Below are positions 16,001 through 26,356 of a stretch of 64,000 bases of DNA, one piece after another. The stretch is from an uncultured Gammaproteobacteria bacterium. Lineage in GTDB: Bacteria; Pseudomonadota; Gammaproteobacteria; HyVt-429. The translations under genes were made by a program, and so were the position numbers. Each line of letters opens with the position of its first letter. Within the stretch, counting starts at the first letter, position 1. The notes under the pieces are model-generated. The model made no database searches. It saw only the letters and a list, made by a program, of their open reading frames with translations, and was not told where the DNA came from. The DNA lies in contig CAMYOD010000048.1 of NCBI GenBank assembly GCA_947259975.1, forward strand, positions 1-64,000, written 5' to 3'.

Positions 16001-18709
16001 TTATACGGTGATGACGCCCGGTTCCGCGTGTGTGGACCCGGTTGCCGTCACGGATGATTCCTCGAGGCGCGCGAGCAGTTCCTGGGTCACGCAGTCCCGA
16101 TGCTCCTGGTCAACCATCGCGCTGCCGTCGCCGCTGGTCACATAGAAGATATCTTCGACCCGCTCGCCATAGGTTGCCGCCTTCGCGGCCACCACGCGCA
16201 CGCGACATTGCTGCAGAGCACATGCAACCTGGTGCAGGAGACCGGGTCGATCCTGCGCCGATACCTCCATCACGGTGGTCTCCCCGCTGGGGCCCGGCGC
16301 GAAGGTCACGGTCGTGGGGTTCGGAAAGTGCTTTAACGAGCGGCGCAGGGCCCGACCGCGTCGGTTGCTGGTATCCCTCGGGCTGACCAATTGCGTACGA
16401 ATGTTGCGCTCGACTTCGTTAAGAACGTTGCCATCCGTCAGCGATGCGCCCTGGGGCCCAAAAACAACAAATGTGTGCAGCGCGAAGCCAGTTTTTGTGA
16501 CGTGCAGCTTCGCATCCGCAATATCCAGATTCATAAGATCAAAACCACCCGTCGAATTGGCGAACAGATCCACGCGGTCTGGTGCAAAGATGAGGACTTC
16601 GACTCCGTCGTGGCCTGGATGATGGCGCGCCGCGACCAGAGGCAAATCGACGCTGGCGGTGTGGCGCAAACACTCGGCGTGCCAGGCGATACTTTCCGCG
16701 TCGTGCCGCATATAGTAATCGTTCGTGAGTATGGGCCAGAAATTGGCCACCTGCTCGGCGCTGACACCGCTGCGTTGCAGAAATTTATGCGCCTCGTTCT
16801 GCAGGTCTTCGATACGATGCTCGACGCGCAGCGGATCGATGGAGCCGCTGCGTAATGCACCCACCGTGGCACCATAGAGCTGCGTCAGCAGTCGACCTTT
16901 CCATGCATTCCAGACTTTGGGGCTGGTGCCGCGCATGTCCGCCATGGTGAGGAGAAAAAGATTGTCCAGAATTTCTTCGTCACCGACTTTTTCCGCGAAC
17001 CGTCGTACGACCTCCGGATCGTCTATATCCTCCCGTTGCGCGGTATATGACATAACAAGATGGTTGCGCACCAGCCACGCCACGAAACGTGCATCATATT
17101 CGCTCATGTCGTGATGACGGCAGAATTGATATGCGTCTTTCTCACCGAGTTTCGAATGATCGCCGCCACGCCCCTTGGCGATATCATGAAACATGGCGGC
17201 GAGGTAAAGCCGTTCCGGCTTGACGATTTTATCGATCAGCGTGCTCGCCATCGGGAACTCATGGCGGAATTCGGGAACCGTTAGCCGCCGCAAGTTACGC
17301 ACCACGAAGAGGGTGTGTTCGTCCACCGTATATTCGTGAAACAGGTCATGTTGCATTTGTCCCACGATGCGACCGAATGCGGGAATATAAGCGCCGAGCA
17401 CGCCATAGGCGTTCATCTGACGTAACACGTGGGTCTGGCCCCGTCTTTGGCGCATGATTTCCATGAATAGGCTGCGACAGGCGATGTCCTTGCGGAATTT
17501 CTGATCGATCAGGTGCAGGTTTTCGCGCACCAGGCGTATTGTGCTCGCACGCACGCCCTTCAGGCTTGCGTCCTGTTGCAGGATAAGAAACATCTCGAGC
17601 ATTGCGAACGGAGACTGAATGAAGACCGCATCGTTGGTGACCTCGAGAAAATTCTTATGTGCCCGAAAGCGACGATTTATCTTTCTGATGCGCGTCTGTT
17701 TGCGGGCCAGTAGCTCCTCTTGGAAGTGTTGCAGCAGAATTTCGTTAAGTAACGCAAGTTCCTTGATTGCGCGGTAGTAGCGCTTCATCAATTGTTCGAC
17801 AGCAAGATCGCCGGGCGCGGCCTGGAAACCCATTTGTTCGGCGAGGACGCGCTGGTGATCGAATAAGAGGCGGTCTTCGCGGCGTCCGGTGAGGAAATGC
17901 AGTCCATTGCGCAATTTCCAGAGGAAATTTCGGCCGCGAATAAGTGCGCGATGTTCTTTTTCGGTCAGAAATCCATGGGCCACCAGATCCTGTAGGGAGC
18001 TGGCGCGAAAATGGCGTTGCGTGACCCAGCCGATGACGTGAATGTCGCGCAGCCCGCCGGGCCCCTCCTTGAGATTCGGTTCCAGGTTGTAGGCGGTGTC
18101 GTGAAACCGCTCATGGCGGGCACGCTGTTCGTCGAACTTTGCCTGAAAGAAGGCCTTCGGCGGCCAGATTTTGTCCGGGCCGGTCCTGGTCAGCATCTGG
18201 TCGAAAAGCTGCGTATCACCGTGCAGCAGGCGTGCCTCGGTCAGGTTGGTAGCCACGGTGATGTCTTTCTTCGCCTCCGCGATGCACTCTTTCACGGTGC
18301 GGACGCTGTGGCCTACCTCGAGTCCGATATCCCAGAGAAAACGCAGAAAGGATTCGATCCACTCACCCTTGGTTTTATCGGCGCTGCGCTCGAGCAGAAT
18401 CATCAGGTCCACATCCGACGCCGGATGCAGCTCACCGCGGCCGTAGCCGCCTACCGCCACCAGGGCAACATTGTGAATGTCCTTTCTGCGTGCGAGGTGA
18501 TGCTGCCATGCCTGCACGAGCAGTTGGTCCACCAGCCACGCATGCCCGTAAACGATATCGGCGCCCGCGGCGCCTTGCAGGTGATGACTCTTGAGGCTCG
18601 CGCGACCATGCGCGAGTGCATCGCGAAACAAGGGCAGGGGGTCTGCGCCTGCGGCCAGTTCGTGCCGGAAAGCCGCGGTATCGAGGAGTTCGTGCTTCGG
18701 GATGGACAT
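16001..18709 (-). CDS. glnD: PII uridylyltransferase / uridylyl-removing enzyme
   Basis: A 902-residue nitrogen sensor that adds UMP to PII proteins under low glutamine and removes it under high glutamine. The nucleotidyltransferase motif GGYGRGELHPASDVD is at ~87-101. An HD domain with AAMFHDIAKGRGGDHS lies near residue 500. Two ACT glutamine-binding domains end the protein (VSAQDRPGLLHQVACAL belongs to the second). Length matches E. coli GlnD (890). It lies between map and dapC on the leftward strand, the standard arrangement in gammaproteobacteria. No PII gene (glnB/glnK) is in the window. Confidence 0.96.
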   Translation of the reverse strand: MSIPKHELLDTAAFRHELAAGADPLPLFRDALAHGRASLKSHHLQGAAGADIVYGHAWLVDQLLVQAWQHHLARRKDIHNVALVAVGGYGRGELHPASDVDLMILLERSADKTKGEWIESFLRFLWDIGLEVGHSVRTVKECIAEAKKDITVATNLTEARLLHGDTQLFDQMLTRTGPDKIWPPKAFFQAKFDEQRARHERFHDTAYNLEPNLKEGPGGLRDIHVIGWVTQRHFRASSLQDLVAHGFLTEKEHRALIRGRNFLWKLRNGLHFLTGRREDRLLFDHQRVLAEQMGFQAAPGDLAVEQLMKRYYRAIKELALLNEILLQHFQEELLARKQTRIRKINRRFRAHKNFLEVTNDAVFIQSPFAMLEMFLILQQDASLKGVRASTIRLVRENLHLIDQKFRKDIACRSLFMEIMRQRRGQTHVLRQMNAYGVLGAYIPAFGRIVGQMQHDLFHEYTVDEHTLFVVRNLRRLTVPEFRHEFPMASTLIDKIVKPERLYLAAMFHDIAKGRGGDHSKLGEKDAYQFCRHHDMSEYDARFVAWLVRNHLVMSYTAQREDIDDPEVVRRFAEKVGDEEILDNLFLLTMADMRGTSPKVWNAWKGRLLTQLYGATVGALRSGSIDPLRVEHRIEDLQNEAHKFLQRSGVSAEQVANFWPILTNDYYMRHDAESIAWHAECLRHTASVDLPLVAARHHPGHDGVEVLIFAPDRVDLFANSTGGFDLMNLDIADAKLHVTKTGFALHTFVVFGPQGASLTDGNVLNEVERNIRTQLVSPRDTSNRRGRALRRSLKHFPNPTTVTFAPGPSGETTVMEVSAQDRPGLLHQVACALQQCRVRVVAAKAATYGERVEDIFYVTSGDGSAMVDQEHRDCVTQELLARLEESSVTATGSTHAEPGVITV

Positions 18710-18740
18710 CGTCGCCAGATTTCGTCGCCAAAGTTCGTCG

Positions 18741-19508
18741 CTAGATGTCGTCGTCCGGCAGGCGCGTCAACACATCATACCCGGATTCGGTTACCAGTAT
18801 AGTATGCTCCCACTGCGCCGACAGGCTGTGGTCCCGGGTCACTACCGTCCATTGATCAGAGAGCAACTTAACGTCTTTGCGTCCGGCGTTGATCATCGGT
18901 TCGATGGTGAAAGTCATGCCGGGTGTGAGTTCCATGCCGGTATTCGGTTCGCCGTAATGGAGGACCTGGGGTTCTTCGTGAAACTCGCGGCCGATACCAT
19001 GACCGCAATACTCGCGTACCACGGAGCAATGGTTATGCTCGGCGTGCGCCTGAATGACATGACCGATGTCTCCCAGGCGGATGCCGGGCTTGACGATTTC
19101 GATACCCTTGCGCATGCATTCATAACTCACACGAGCGACCCGCTCCGCCTGAATCGAGGGTTTGCCGACAAAAAACATCTTGCTGGTATCGCCGTGGTAA
19201 CCGTCCTTGATAACCGTGATGTCGATGTTGACGATATCGCCCTTCTTCAAACGTTTGTCGCCCGGAATGCCGTGGCACACCTGATGGTTTACGGACGTAC
19301 AAATGGACTTGGGAAAGCCACGATAGTTGAGGGGGGCGGGCACCGCGTCCAGGTCGTTGACAATATAATCGTGACAGATCTGATTCAGCTCGCCGGTGGT
19401 CACTCCCGCTTTGACCTGCGGCCGTATCATCTGCAGGACCTGCGCCGCGAGACGGCCGGCAACGCGCATTTTCGTGATTTCTTCCGTTGTTTTTATGCTC
19501 ACCGCCAT
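18741..19508 (-). CDS. map: Methionine aminopeptidase type I
   Basis: A 255-residue enzyme removing the initiator Met from new proteins. The five metal ligands fall at the expected places: Asp96 and Asp107 (DIVNIDITVIKDGYHGDTS), His170 (CGHGIGREFHE), Glu203 (TIEPM) and Glu234 (QWEHTI). It is divergent from rpsB across 472 bases, the same map/rpsB divergence seen in E. coli, and heads the map-glnD-dapCDE direction. Confidence 0.96.
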   Translation of the reverse strand: MAVSIKTTEEITKMRVAGRLAAQVLQMIRPQVKAGVTTGELNQICHDYIVNDLDAVPAPLNYRGFPKSICTSVNHQVCHGIPGDKRLKKGDIVNIDITVIKDGYHGDTSKMFFVGKPSIQAERVARVSYECMRKGIEIVKPGIRLGDIGHVIQAHAEHNHCSVVREYCGHGIGREFHEEPQVLHYGEPNTGMELTPGMTFTIEPMINAGRKDVKLLSDQWTVVTRDHSLSAQWEHTILVTESGYDVLTRLPDDDI

Positions 19509-19637
19509 AGTGCTGCCTGCTGCCGGTCATGATGACCGCCGACCAAGAATTGAATGGGATTTGTAATCAAGGATTTAACCAGACGCGGTATGCTACACAA
19601 ATTGGGTTGCGGGTAAAGGACCCCGGGCCGGGGCGTC

Positions 19638-19820
19638 GGCTAGCGCTTCCGTCCGACCACGGGTTTCGCGCCGCCTCGGCCCCCGCCGCGCTTAATCTCG
19701 CGCGACCTCCCTGTATCGCTCGAATCGTACTTTTGCGCTTGGCACTCCCCGCGCCGCGCAAGGCCGATCGACCGCCTGGTGGGGCCGCCACCGGCGCGGG
19801 CGGCATACTGAGCCGCTACC
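19638..19820. repeat. Dispersed palindromic element, copy B
   Basis: It shares with the 40762 copy the core GCGCTTAATCTCGCG and the following CCCTGTAYCGCTCGAATCGT, plus a right end (GCATACTGAGCCGCTACC) related to the terminal repeat there. The left end has diverged, so that border is approximate. Confidence 0.6.
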
Positions 19821-19835
19821 GGGCGGCGCCGGACA

Positions 19836-19864
19836 TTGTGCGCCCATGGCCGGTATGGTATAAG
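19836..19864 (+). promoter_or_regulatory. Probable promoter of rpsB-tsf
   Basis: TTGTGC (19836-19841) and TATAAG (19859-19864) are separated by 17 bases. The leader to the rpsB start would be about 110 bases, room for autoregulation by S2 as known in gammaproteobacteria, but no structure was established. Confidence 0.45.
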
Positions 19865-19980
19865 ACGGCGCCTTTTTTAATCACGCACGCGGATCGACAC
19901 GTCTGCCCGGGTGCCTGCGGCTTGCCGTGGGTTGGTTAGGCGGAATCTGCGGAAGCTTAACCCGAACAGGAGACATTACA

Positions 19981-21048
19981 GTGACTAAGCCTAGCATGCG
20001 CCAGATGCTGGAGGCCGGGGTACATTTCGGCCACCAGACCCGTTTCTGGTCCCCCAAGATGCGCCCCTATATCTTCGGTGAGCGCAATAAAATCCATATA
20101 ATTAATCTGGAAAAGACCCTGCCGTTGTTCGTCGAAGCGACGAACTATCTGGGCAAGCTGTCCGCGAACGGCGGCACCGTGCTGTTTGTCGGCACCAAGC
20201 GCCAGGCCAGCGCGGCGATTCAGGAAGAAGCGGTTCGCTGCGCTACACCCTATGTGAATCATCGCTGGTTGGGCGGCATGTTGACCAATTTCAATACGGT
20301 CAAGAATTCGATTCAGCGACTCAAGGATCTGGAGGCGATGGAGGAGGACGGTAGTCTCGAGCGGCTGGTTAAAAAGGAAGTCCTGCGCCTGATGCGCGAG
20401 CGCGCCAAGCTCGATCGTAGTCTGGCGGGCATCAAGAACATGAATCGGCTGCCAGACGCACTTTTCGTCATCGATGTCGGCTACGAAGACATCGCGGTCG
20501 CGGAGGCACGAAAGCTGAACATCCCCGTTGTCGCCGTGGTCGACACCAATTGCAAGCCCGACGGTGTCGACTATGTGATTCCCGGTAACGACGATGCGAT
20601 TCGGGCGATCCGGCTCTACACCCAAGCGGTTGCCGACGCCATCATCGAGGGGCGGGCGTCGACGGCAATCGAGATCCCGGAGGCGGCTGCGGGCGACGAA
20701 TACATCGAAGTGCCTGCCGCAGGCGCCGAGGCTCTGGTGGCCACTGAGGCATCGGCCAAGACGACGGTGAAAAAAGTTACCAAGAAGACGGTAAAAAAGG
20801 TTGCGGCGAAAACCGAGGCCAAAGCCGAAACCGCAGCTGAGGCCGAGACGGATGCGTCGGCTGAAGCGGAGGCTCCGGCGGTGAAAAAGGCGGCCAAGAA
20901 GACGGCGACCAAGACCGCCAAGTCGACTACCAAGAAGAAGACCACCAAGAAGGCCGCCCCGAAAACAGCCAAGACAGTGAAGAAAAAAACCGCGACCAAG
21001 GCGAAAAAGTCGGCGGCGGAGAGCGAAGACGAGCCCAAGGCCGAGTAA
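19981..21048 (+). CDS. rpsB: 30S ribosomal protein S2 with histone H1-like Lys/Ala-rich tail
   Basis: Residues 1 to ~240 are a complete S2 ([18 protein letters not shown], then [39 protein letters not shown]). S2 binds the 30S body and is needed for S1 binding and initiation. About 100 further residues form a low-complexity tail of KK, KKT, AKK and AE blocks resembling histone H1 or AlgP-type repeats; total length is 355 against 241 in E. coli. The GTG at 19981 follows AGGAG. tsf follows 76 bases later. Confidence 0.95.
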   Translation: MTKPSMRQMLEAGVHFGHQTRFWSPKMRPYIFGERNKIHIINLEKTLPLFVEATNYLGKLSANGGTVLFVGTKRQASAAIQEEAVRCATPYVNHRWLGGMLTNFNTVKNSIQRLKDLEAMEEDGSLERLVKKEVLRLMRERAKLDRSLAGIKNMNRLPDALFVIDVGYEDIAVAEARKLNIPVVAVVDTNCKPDGVDYVIPGNDDAIRAIRLYTQAVADAIIEGRASTAIEIPEAAAGDEYIEVPAAGAEALVATEASAKTTVKKVTKKTVKKVAAKTEAKAETAAEAETDASAEAEAPAVKKAAKKTATKTAKSTTKKKTTKKAAPKTAKTVKKKTATKAKKSAAESEDEPKAE

Positions 21049-21124
21049 TGATCGTCCGCACAATCCGCGGGTATCGGGCTGACTGGTTTCGCAACAAATC
21101 TTTTTCAGATAGAGGGTAGAATTC

Positions 21125-22012
21125 ATGACGATCAGCGCTGCAATGGTTAAGGCGCTCCGTGAACGCACCGGCGCCGGCATGATGGAATGCAAAAAGGCGT
21201 TAATGGAAGTCAATGGCGACGAAGAGCAGGCGGTTGAGCTGCTACGAAAGAAGGGTGAGGCGAAGGCGGAGAAGAAATCGGGGCGTATTGCGGCTGAGGG
21301 TGTTATCGGCTTTTTTCAAAGCGATGATGGCAGTGTGGCGGCGCTGGCCGAGGTTAATTGCGAAACAGACTTTGTAGCCAAGGAAGAAGCCTTCAAGGAC
21401 TTTGCCAATAGGGTCGCCAGGCGCGCCGCCGAGGAAGCGCCGGCGGACGTGGAGGCACTCATGCGCATGCCGTTCGCGGCAGATGCGGCCAGCATTGAAG
21501 AGGCGCGCACCGCTTTGATTGCGAAATTGGGCGAAAATATCAATGTGCGGCGCTTTGCAGTGCTGAAGGCGGCCGCTGGCGGCACTGTCAGCAGCTATTT
21601 ACACGGCCTGCGTATCGGCGTGTTGGTGGAGACTCAGGGTGGGCGCGCGGATTTGGGGCGTGACCTGGCCATGCATGTGGCGGCGAGCCGGCCGATGTGT
21701 ATTCGTCGCGACGAGGTTTCGGCGGATGTAGTCGAGAAGGAAAAGGAAATCTTCCGTGCGCAGGCGCAGGATTCTGGCAAGCCGCCGGAAATTATCGAAA
21801 AGATGATTACCGGAAAGATCAACAAATTCCTTAATGAAATTACGCTGCTGGGCCAGGCGTTTGTAAAGGATCCGGATCAATCGGTTGAGAACCTGCTTAA
21901 AGCGGAAGGCGCCGACGTCGTACGTATGGCGCGTTTCGAGGTGGGCGAAGGCATCGAAAAGAAGGTCGAGGATTTCGCCGCCGAGGTCAAGGCGCAGGCG
22001 GAAGGAGCCTAG
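21125..22012 (+). CDS. tsf: Elongation factor Ts
   Basis: A 295-residue guanine nucleotide exchange factor for EF-Tu. The N-terminal UBA-like domain (VKALRERTGAGMMECKKALM) and the conserved NCETDFVAK segment are present, followed by the core domains and ASRPMCIRRDEV. It is slightly longer than E. coli EF-Ts (283). It lies between rpsB and pyrH as in nearly all proteobacteria, and pyrH begins within four bases of its stop. Confidence 0.97.
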   Translation: MTISAAMVKALRERTGAGMMECKKALMEVNGDEEQAVELLRKKGEAKAEKKSGRIAAEGVIGFFQSDDGSVAALAEVNCETDFVAKEEAFKDFANRVARRAAEEAPADVEALMRMPFAADAASIEEARTALIAKLGENINVRRFAVLKAAAGGTVSSYLHGLRIGVLVETQGGRADLGRDLAMHVAASRPMCIRRDEVSADVVEKEKEIFRAQAQDSGKPPEIIEKMITGKINKFLNEITLLGQAFVKDPDQSVENLLKAEGADVVRMARFEVGEGIEKKVEDFAAEVKAQAEGA

Positions 22013-22015
22013 CCC

Positions 22016-22741
22016 TTGCCACCCGCGGCACGCGACATCGCCTACCGCCGCGTTCTTATCAAACTGAGCGGCGAGGCCCTGATGGGTGATGCCGCCTATG
22101 GAATCAGTCGCGACGCGGTCGCTAGCATTGTCGACGACCTGCGGCAGGTGCAGGCCGCGGGCGTTCAACTCGCGATTGTCGTCGGTGGCGGTAACCTGTT
22201 TCGCGGCGTCAGCGAGGGCCTTGCCCACATGGATCGGGTAAAAGCCGATTATATGGGCATGCTGGCGACGGTAATGAATGGACTTGCGCTGCAGGATGCG
22301 CTGCGACAATGCGGCGTACCGGCTCACGTGCAATCGGCGTTACCCATTGATCGTGTTGTTGATGGTTTCAATCGGGCGCATGCGATGGATCACCTCGATG
22401 CGAACGAAGTCGTAATTTTTGTCGCCGGCACCGGCAATCCCTATTTTACCACCGACACTGCAGCAAGCCTGCGCGCAGCTGAAATTCAGGCCGACATTCT
22501 GATCAAGGCGACCAAGGTCGATGGCGTGTATTCCGCCGATCCGATGACCAATCCGCAGGCGAAACGCTATGATGCCTTGAGCTACGACGAGGTGCTTGAA
22601 AAACGGCTCGGAGTGATGGACGCGAGCGCGATCGCGCTGTGTCGTGAAAATGACCTGCCCTTGCGTGTATGCCGGGTCTTTGACAAGGGTAATTTAATGC
22701 GGGTGGTCAACGGAGAAGACGTGGGCACAATCGTACGCTAG
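22016..22741 (+). CDS. pyrH: UMP kinase
   Basis: A 241-residue amino-acid-kinase-fold enzyme phosphorylating UMP to [17 protein letters not shown] at the N-terminus, [27 protein letters not shown] and [14 protein letters not shown] are characteristic. The start is TTG at 22016, with AAGGAG about ten bases upstream overlapping the tsf end; no ATG exists before the SGEAL motif. The gene is tightly coupled to tsf and followed by frr after 11 bases. Confidence 0.95.
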   Translation: MPPAARDIAYRRVLIKLSGEALMGDAAYGISRDAVASIVDDLRQVQAAGVQLAIVVGGGNLFRGVSEGLAHMDRVKADYMGMLATVMNGLALQDALRQCGVPAHVQSALPIDRVVDGFNRAHAMDHLDANEVVIFVAGTGNPYFTTDTAASLRAAEIQADILIKATKVDGVYSADPMTNPQAKRYDALSYDEVLEKRLGVMDASAIALCRENDLPLRVCRVFDKGNLMRVVNGEDVGTIVR

Positions 22742-22752
22742 GAGGAGAGATT

Positions 22753-23310
22753 ATGATCGACGCAATCCAGGCAGATGCAGAAGAGCGAATGACCAAAAGC
22801 GTCGAAGCGCTCCGCCATGAGCTGGCAAAGATTCGCACGGGCCGTGCCAACGCCGGGCTACTTGAGCACCTGCGTGTCGATTACTACGGAACCCCGACAC
22901 CCATCACACAAGTTGCCAACGTCTCGGTGGCCGATGCACGCACGCTAAGCGTGACACCATGGGATAAATCCGTGATGCAGGTCGTGGAAAAGGCAATTCG
23001 TGATTCGGATCTGGGCTTGAATCCGGTAACGACCGGTGAGGCGATCCACGTACCCATGCCGCCGTTGACCGAGGAACGCCGCAAAGAGATGGTCCGCTTG
23101 GTGGGGCACGAGGGCGAGGCCGCCAAGGTGGCGGTGCGCAATATCCGTCGTGACGCCATCAGTCATCTGAAAGGTCTGTTAAAGAATAAAGAGGTGGCGG
23201 AGGACGATGAAAAACGCGCCCTGGATGTCATCCAGAAGCTTACCGATAAATATGTCGCGGAATTGGATAAGCTCATGGCAGTGAAAGAAAAAGACCTCAT
23301 GGAAGTCTAA
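22753..23310 (+). CDS. frr: Ribosome recycling factor
   Basis: A 185-residue protein, the standard length. It releases ribosomes after termination together with EF-G. The helical domain segments ([24 protein letters not shown], split by the hinge [18 protein letters not shown]) and the C-terminal VRNIRRDAI and [13 protein letters not shown] are typical. GGAGGAG precedes the ATG. It follows pyrH by 11 bases. Confidence 0.97.
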   Translation: MIDAIQADAEERMTKSVEALRHELAKIRTGRANAGLLEHLRVDYYGTPTPITQVANVSVADARTLSVTPWDKSVMQVVEKAIRDSDLGLNPVTTGEAIHVPMPPLTEERRKEMVRLVGHEGEAAKVAVRNIRRDAISHLKGLLKNKEVAEDDEKRALDVIQKLTDKYVAELDKLMAVKEKDLMEV

Positions 23311-23359
23311 CGATTCTCCACCCACCCTGTAAGACGACAGGATCAGCAGGTCATCGGTG

Positions 23360-24115
23360 ATGTCCGGTAGCGAAGAGTCGGTTAGTGGCAGCACCCCCCA
23401 ACATGTCGCCGTGGTCATGGATGGTAACGGACGCTGGGCGAGGGAGCGCGGCCTACCGCGCATTGCCGGGCATCGGCGCGGTACGGAGTCTGTGCGCGAA
23501 CTGGTGCGCCTGTGCGGCGATCGCGGCATACGCTATCTGACCCTCTTCACGTTCAGTAGCGAGAACTGGCGCCGACCGGCAAAAGAAGTCAATCTCCTGA
23601 TCGATCTATTCGTAAACGCGCTCGAGAAGGAAACCGCGCGGTTAAACGAGAATAATGTAAAACTGTGCGTTATTGGGGATCTGGCGCGCTTCGAACCCAA
23701 AGTCGTCAAACTCATCAACGACGCGGAATCACTTACCGCCGGAAATGACGCACTCACACTTACCTTGGCGGTTAACTACGGCGGCCGCTGGGATATTGCG
23801 CAGGCCTGTCGCGAGATCGCCGGCCAGGTAGTCTCCGGTGACTTGGCGCCGGAAGCCATATCCGACGAAGTTCTCGCTGCCGCTTTAACAACCTGTAATC
23901 TTCCGGCGCCGGACCTGTTCATTCGCACCGGCGGGGAACAACGGATAAGCAACTTTCTTCTGTGGGATCTTGCCTATACGGAACTGTATTTTACCGATAC
24001 GTTGTGGCCGGATTTTGGCGCCCAGGCATTCGATCTTGCGTTGGATTCCTTTGCCAGGCGGCAGCGCCGGTTCGGCAGGACGGGCGAACAGATCAGTCAA
24101 GCGAAAAATGCTTAG
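23360..24115 (+). CDS. uppS: Undecaprenyl diphosphate synthase
   Basis: A 251-residue cis-prenyltransferase making the C55 carrier for peptidoglycan and O-antigen. The catalytic Asp21 sits in VVMDGNGRWARERG; FSSENWRRP and the C-terminal FIRTGGEQRISNFLLWDLAYTE motif (split here by the loop) are diagnostic. The ATG at 23360 is preferred over the GTG directly before it. Its last eight bases overlap cdsA. Confidence 0.95.
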   Translation: MSGSEESVSGSTPQHVAVVMDGNGRWARERGLPRIAGHRRGTESVRELVRLCGDRGIRYLTLFTFSSENWRRPAKEVNLLIDLFVNALEKETARLNENNVKLCVIGDLARFEPKVVKLINDAESLTAGNDALTLTLAVNYGGRWDIAQACREIAGQVVSGDLAPEAISDEVLAAALTTCNLPAPDLFIRTGGEQRISNFLLWDLAYTELYFTDTLWPDFGAQAFDLALDSFARRQRRFGRTGEQISQAKNA

Positions 24116-24926
24116 GCTGCGTATTGTCACAGCACTCGTTCTGGTGCTGTTGCTGGGTGCTGCGCTCTATTTTCTCGATGCCCGGCAAATAAATTGGCTG
24201 TTCGGTGCCGTTGTGCTGTTGGGCGCCTGGGAGTGGAGTGGACTTGCGGGCTTACGGGGACATTTCGCCCGCGGAGTTTATGTCGCTGCCATTGGCGCGA
24301 TCGGGATAACCCTGCTGAACTTTCCCGCAGGAGCCGCGAGCGGCATGATTGCGGGTATTGCCTGGTGGGTGGGCGTAGCTTACTACCTGACAGGCTATCG
24401 CATGCCGGAACATCCGCAACGGTCATTGCGTCCGGCAGGCCTGCTTAGCGGCGTCGCCGTAATGGTGCCGGCGTGGCTCGCAATCGCGCTGCTGAACGTC
24501 AGCGATCCGCGCATGCCATTCATGCTGCTCACGCTCCTGGTTCTTGTCTGGCTCGCGGACATTGGCGCCTTTTTTTCCGGCCGCAAGTTCGGAAAACGTA
24601 AACTCGCACCCTTTATTAGTCCAGGCAAGACGATCGCGGGCTTAATCGGAGCCCTGATCATCACTATGCTGTTCGCGATTTTAGTCGGGTTGAAGGGGCT
24701 GGGGTTGCAGGATACGAAACTTCTGCAATGGGTGGTCGTTTGTTTTCTGGCGGTGCTGTTCTCGGTGGTGGGTGATTTGTTCGAAAGTACCGCCAAGCGG
24801 GAATGCGGCGTCAAGGACAGCGGCCATCTCCTGCCAGGGCACGGTGGTATACTTGATCGCATTGACAGCATTACGGCCGCCGCGCCCGTATTTGCGCTCG
24901 GGGCGCATATTGTACTTTGGCAATGA
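24108..24926 (+). CDS. cdsA: Phosphatidate cytidylyltransferase
   Basis: A 272-residue membrane enzyme making CDP-diacylglycerol, the branch point for phospholipids. Most of the protein is hydrophobic, with about eight helices. The C-terminal signature KDSGHLLPGHGGILDRIDS is intact and preceded by SVVGDLFESTAKRECGVKD. The ATG at 24108 overlaps the uppS end and gives a start (MLRLRIVTALVLVLLL) of the family type; upstream codons would read uppS sequence in another frame. A 141-base gap of no recognised content leads to dxr. Confidence 0.94.
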   Translation: MLRLRIVTALVLVLLLGAALYFLDARQINWLFGAVVLLGAWEWSGLAGLRGHFARGVYVAAIGAIGITLLNFPAGAASGMIAGIAWWVGVAYYLTGYRMPEHPQRSLRPAGLLSGVAVMVPAWLAIALLNVSDPRMPFMLLTLLVLVWLADIGAFFSGRKFGKRKLAPFISPGKTIAGLIGALIITMLFAILVGLKGLGLQDTKLLQWVVVCFLAVLFSVVGDLFESTAKRECGVKDSGHLLPGHGGILDRIDSITAAAPVFALGAHIVLWQ

Positions 24927-25067
24927 CTCACGAATGGCAGTATTTCCATCACCGTACTCACTCGATAGCGAACTGTGTTTCGAACCACCGGCAAGGCAGA
25001 TATATAAAGTAATGTCTTTCGTATTCGCCAACCGGCGTAACGCGGGAAGTTATTTGAACGAAGAGAC

Positions 25068-26324
25068 ATGATGCAAGGTGTCACCGTATTAGGCTCTACC
25101 GGATCCATCGGAATCAATACACTTGATGTATTGGCGGGTAATGCCGACCGCTACCACGTTGTAGCGCTGACCGCGAATCAGCAGAGCGAGCGACTCTTCG
25201 AGCAATGCCGCCGATTCAAACCCGAGTTCGCAGTGATGATGGATGACGCTGCGGCGCTGTCGCTGCGTGATCGAGTGCGGCGCGCAGGTCTCGCGACAGA
25301 AGTTCTTGCAGGGATCGAGGGACTGAAGGCCGTGACGCGATTGTCACAGGTGGAAACCGTCGTCGCGGCGATTGTCGGAGCCGCGGGGCTTCCGTCCACG
25401 CTTGAGGCTGTCAAGGCGGGCAAGCGGGTGTTGATCGCCAACAAAGAGCCCTTGGTTATGGTAGGCGACCTGATCATGGACCAGGCGCGACTTTCCGGTG
25501 CTAAACTCATCCCGGTAGACAGTGAGCATAATGCGATTTTTCAATGCATGCCTGCCGGTTTCGCGATCCCAGGAAAGCTGCCAACGGTTGCGGACGATGT
25601 CCTGCAGCATCTTGGCGTTCGGCGGATTCTTCTGACCGGGTCAGGCGGTCCGTTTCGTGCGACACCCATCGAGGATCTCGCGCGGGTGACGCCGGATCAG
25701 GCCTGTGCGCACCCTACCTGGTCTATGGGGCGAAAGATATCGGTGGATTCCGCCACAATGATGAACAAGGGATTGGAGCTCATAGAGGCCTGCCGTCTCT
25801 TTAGTACGACACCTGATCATATTCAAATTGTCGTGCACCCCCAGAGCGTCATCCACTCGATGGTGGAATACGTCGATGGTTCCGTGCTCGGGCAGCTCGG
25901 TGTCCCTGACATGCGCACACCGATTACGCACGCTTTGGCCTGGCCGGAGCGAATGCAGTCCGGCGTAGAAAGCCTGGATCTGCTGGCGATCGGACGCCTG
26001 GATTTTGAGGCGCCGAATCCTGGGCATTTTCCATGCCTGCGGCTGGCGGAGGGTGCGGCACGCCGCGGTGGAACGGCGCCGGCGCTTTTAAATGCCGCCA
26101 ATGAGGTCGCCGTCGCGCGCTTTCTTGCGGGAGGATTGAGCTTTACCGGGATTGCGGAAGTGATTGAGCAGGTTCTTTCTGATGTGGCTATCGAGGCGGC
26201 AGAAACACTCGACGTGGTTCTCGCCGCCGATGCCCGCGCGCGGGACCTGGCGGTGCGGCACATAGATCGCCGGCAGGCGGGCAAGGCACCTGCGACCGTC
26301 TCCGTGACCGGGCGTCCCGTGTGA
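25068..26324 (+). CDS. dxr: 1-deoxy-D-xylulose 5-phosphate reductoisomerase
   Basis: A 418-residue NADPH enzyme of the MEP isoprenoid pathway. The nucleotide-binding GSTGSIG is at ~9-15. [45 protein letters not shown] and [13 protein letters not shown] are catalytic segments. A Glu-Pro in NKEPLV replaces the usual Glu-Ser/Ala. The C-terminus is ~20 residues longer than in E. coli (398). It sits between cdsA and rseP as in E. coli. Confidence 0.95.
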   Translation: MMQGVTVLGSTGSIGINTLDVLAGNADRYHVVALTANQQSERLFEQCRRFKPEFAVMMDDAAALSLRDRVRRAGLATEVLAGIEGLKAVTRLSQVETVVAAIVGAAGLPSTLEAVKAGKRVLIANKEPLVMVGDLIMDQARLSGAKLIPVDSEHNAIFQCMPAGFAIPGKLPTVADDVLQHLGVRRILLTGSGGPFRATPIEDLARVTPDQACAHPTWSMGRKISVDSATMMNKGLELIEACRLFSTTPDHIQIVVHPQSVIHSMVEYVDGSVLGQLGVPDMRTPITHALAWPERMQSGVESLDLLAIGRLDFEAPNPGHFPCLRLAEGAARRGGTAPALLNAANEVAVARFLAGGLSFTGIAEVIEQVLSDVAIEAAETLDVVLAADARARDLAVRHIDRRQAGKAPATVSVTGRPV

Positions 26325-26356
26325 CGGTGAATGTTCTGCTTGATTGAGAGATTGAT

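Larger units (their letters stand above)
19509..19980. other. Intergenic region between map and rpsB
   Basis: This 472-base divergent gap contains a dispersed repeat copy (about 19638-19820), a promoter-like site for rpsB (19836-19864) and a ~110-base rpsB leader. Open frames across it follow the repeat and show no protein similarity, so no gene is called. Confidence 0.65.

Noticed and set aside
19957-21213. Leftward open frame of 418 codons opposite rpsB and tsf
   Set aside because: It is antisense to clear ribosomal protein and EF-Ts genes, with Leu/Gly/Arg-rich low-complexity sequence mirroring the Lys/Ala tail.
24927-25067. Possible small gene or RNA between cdsA and dxr
   Set aside because: No frame with a start and ribosome binding site, no tRNA-like fold and no terminator were seen.
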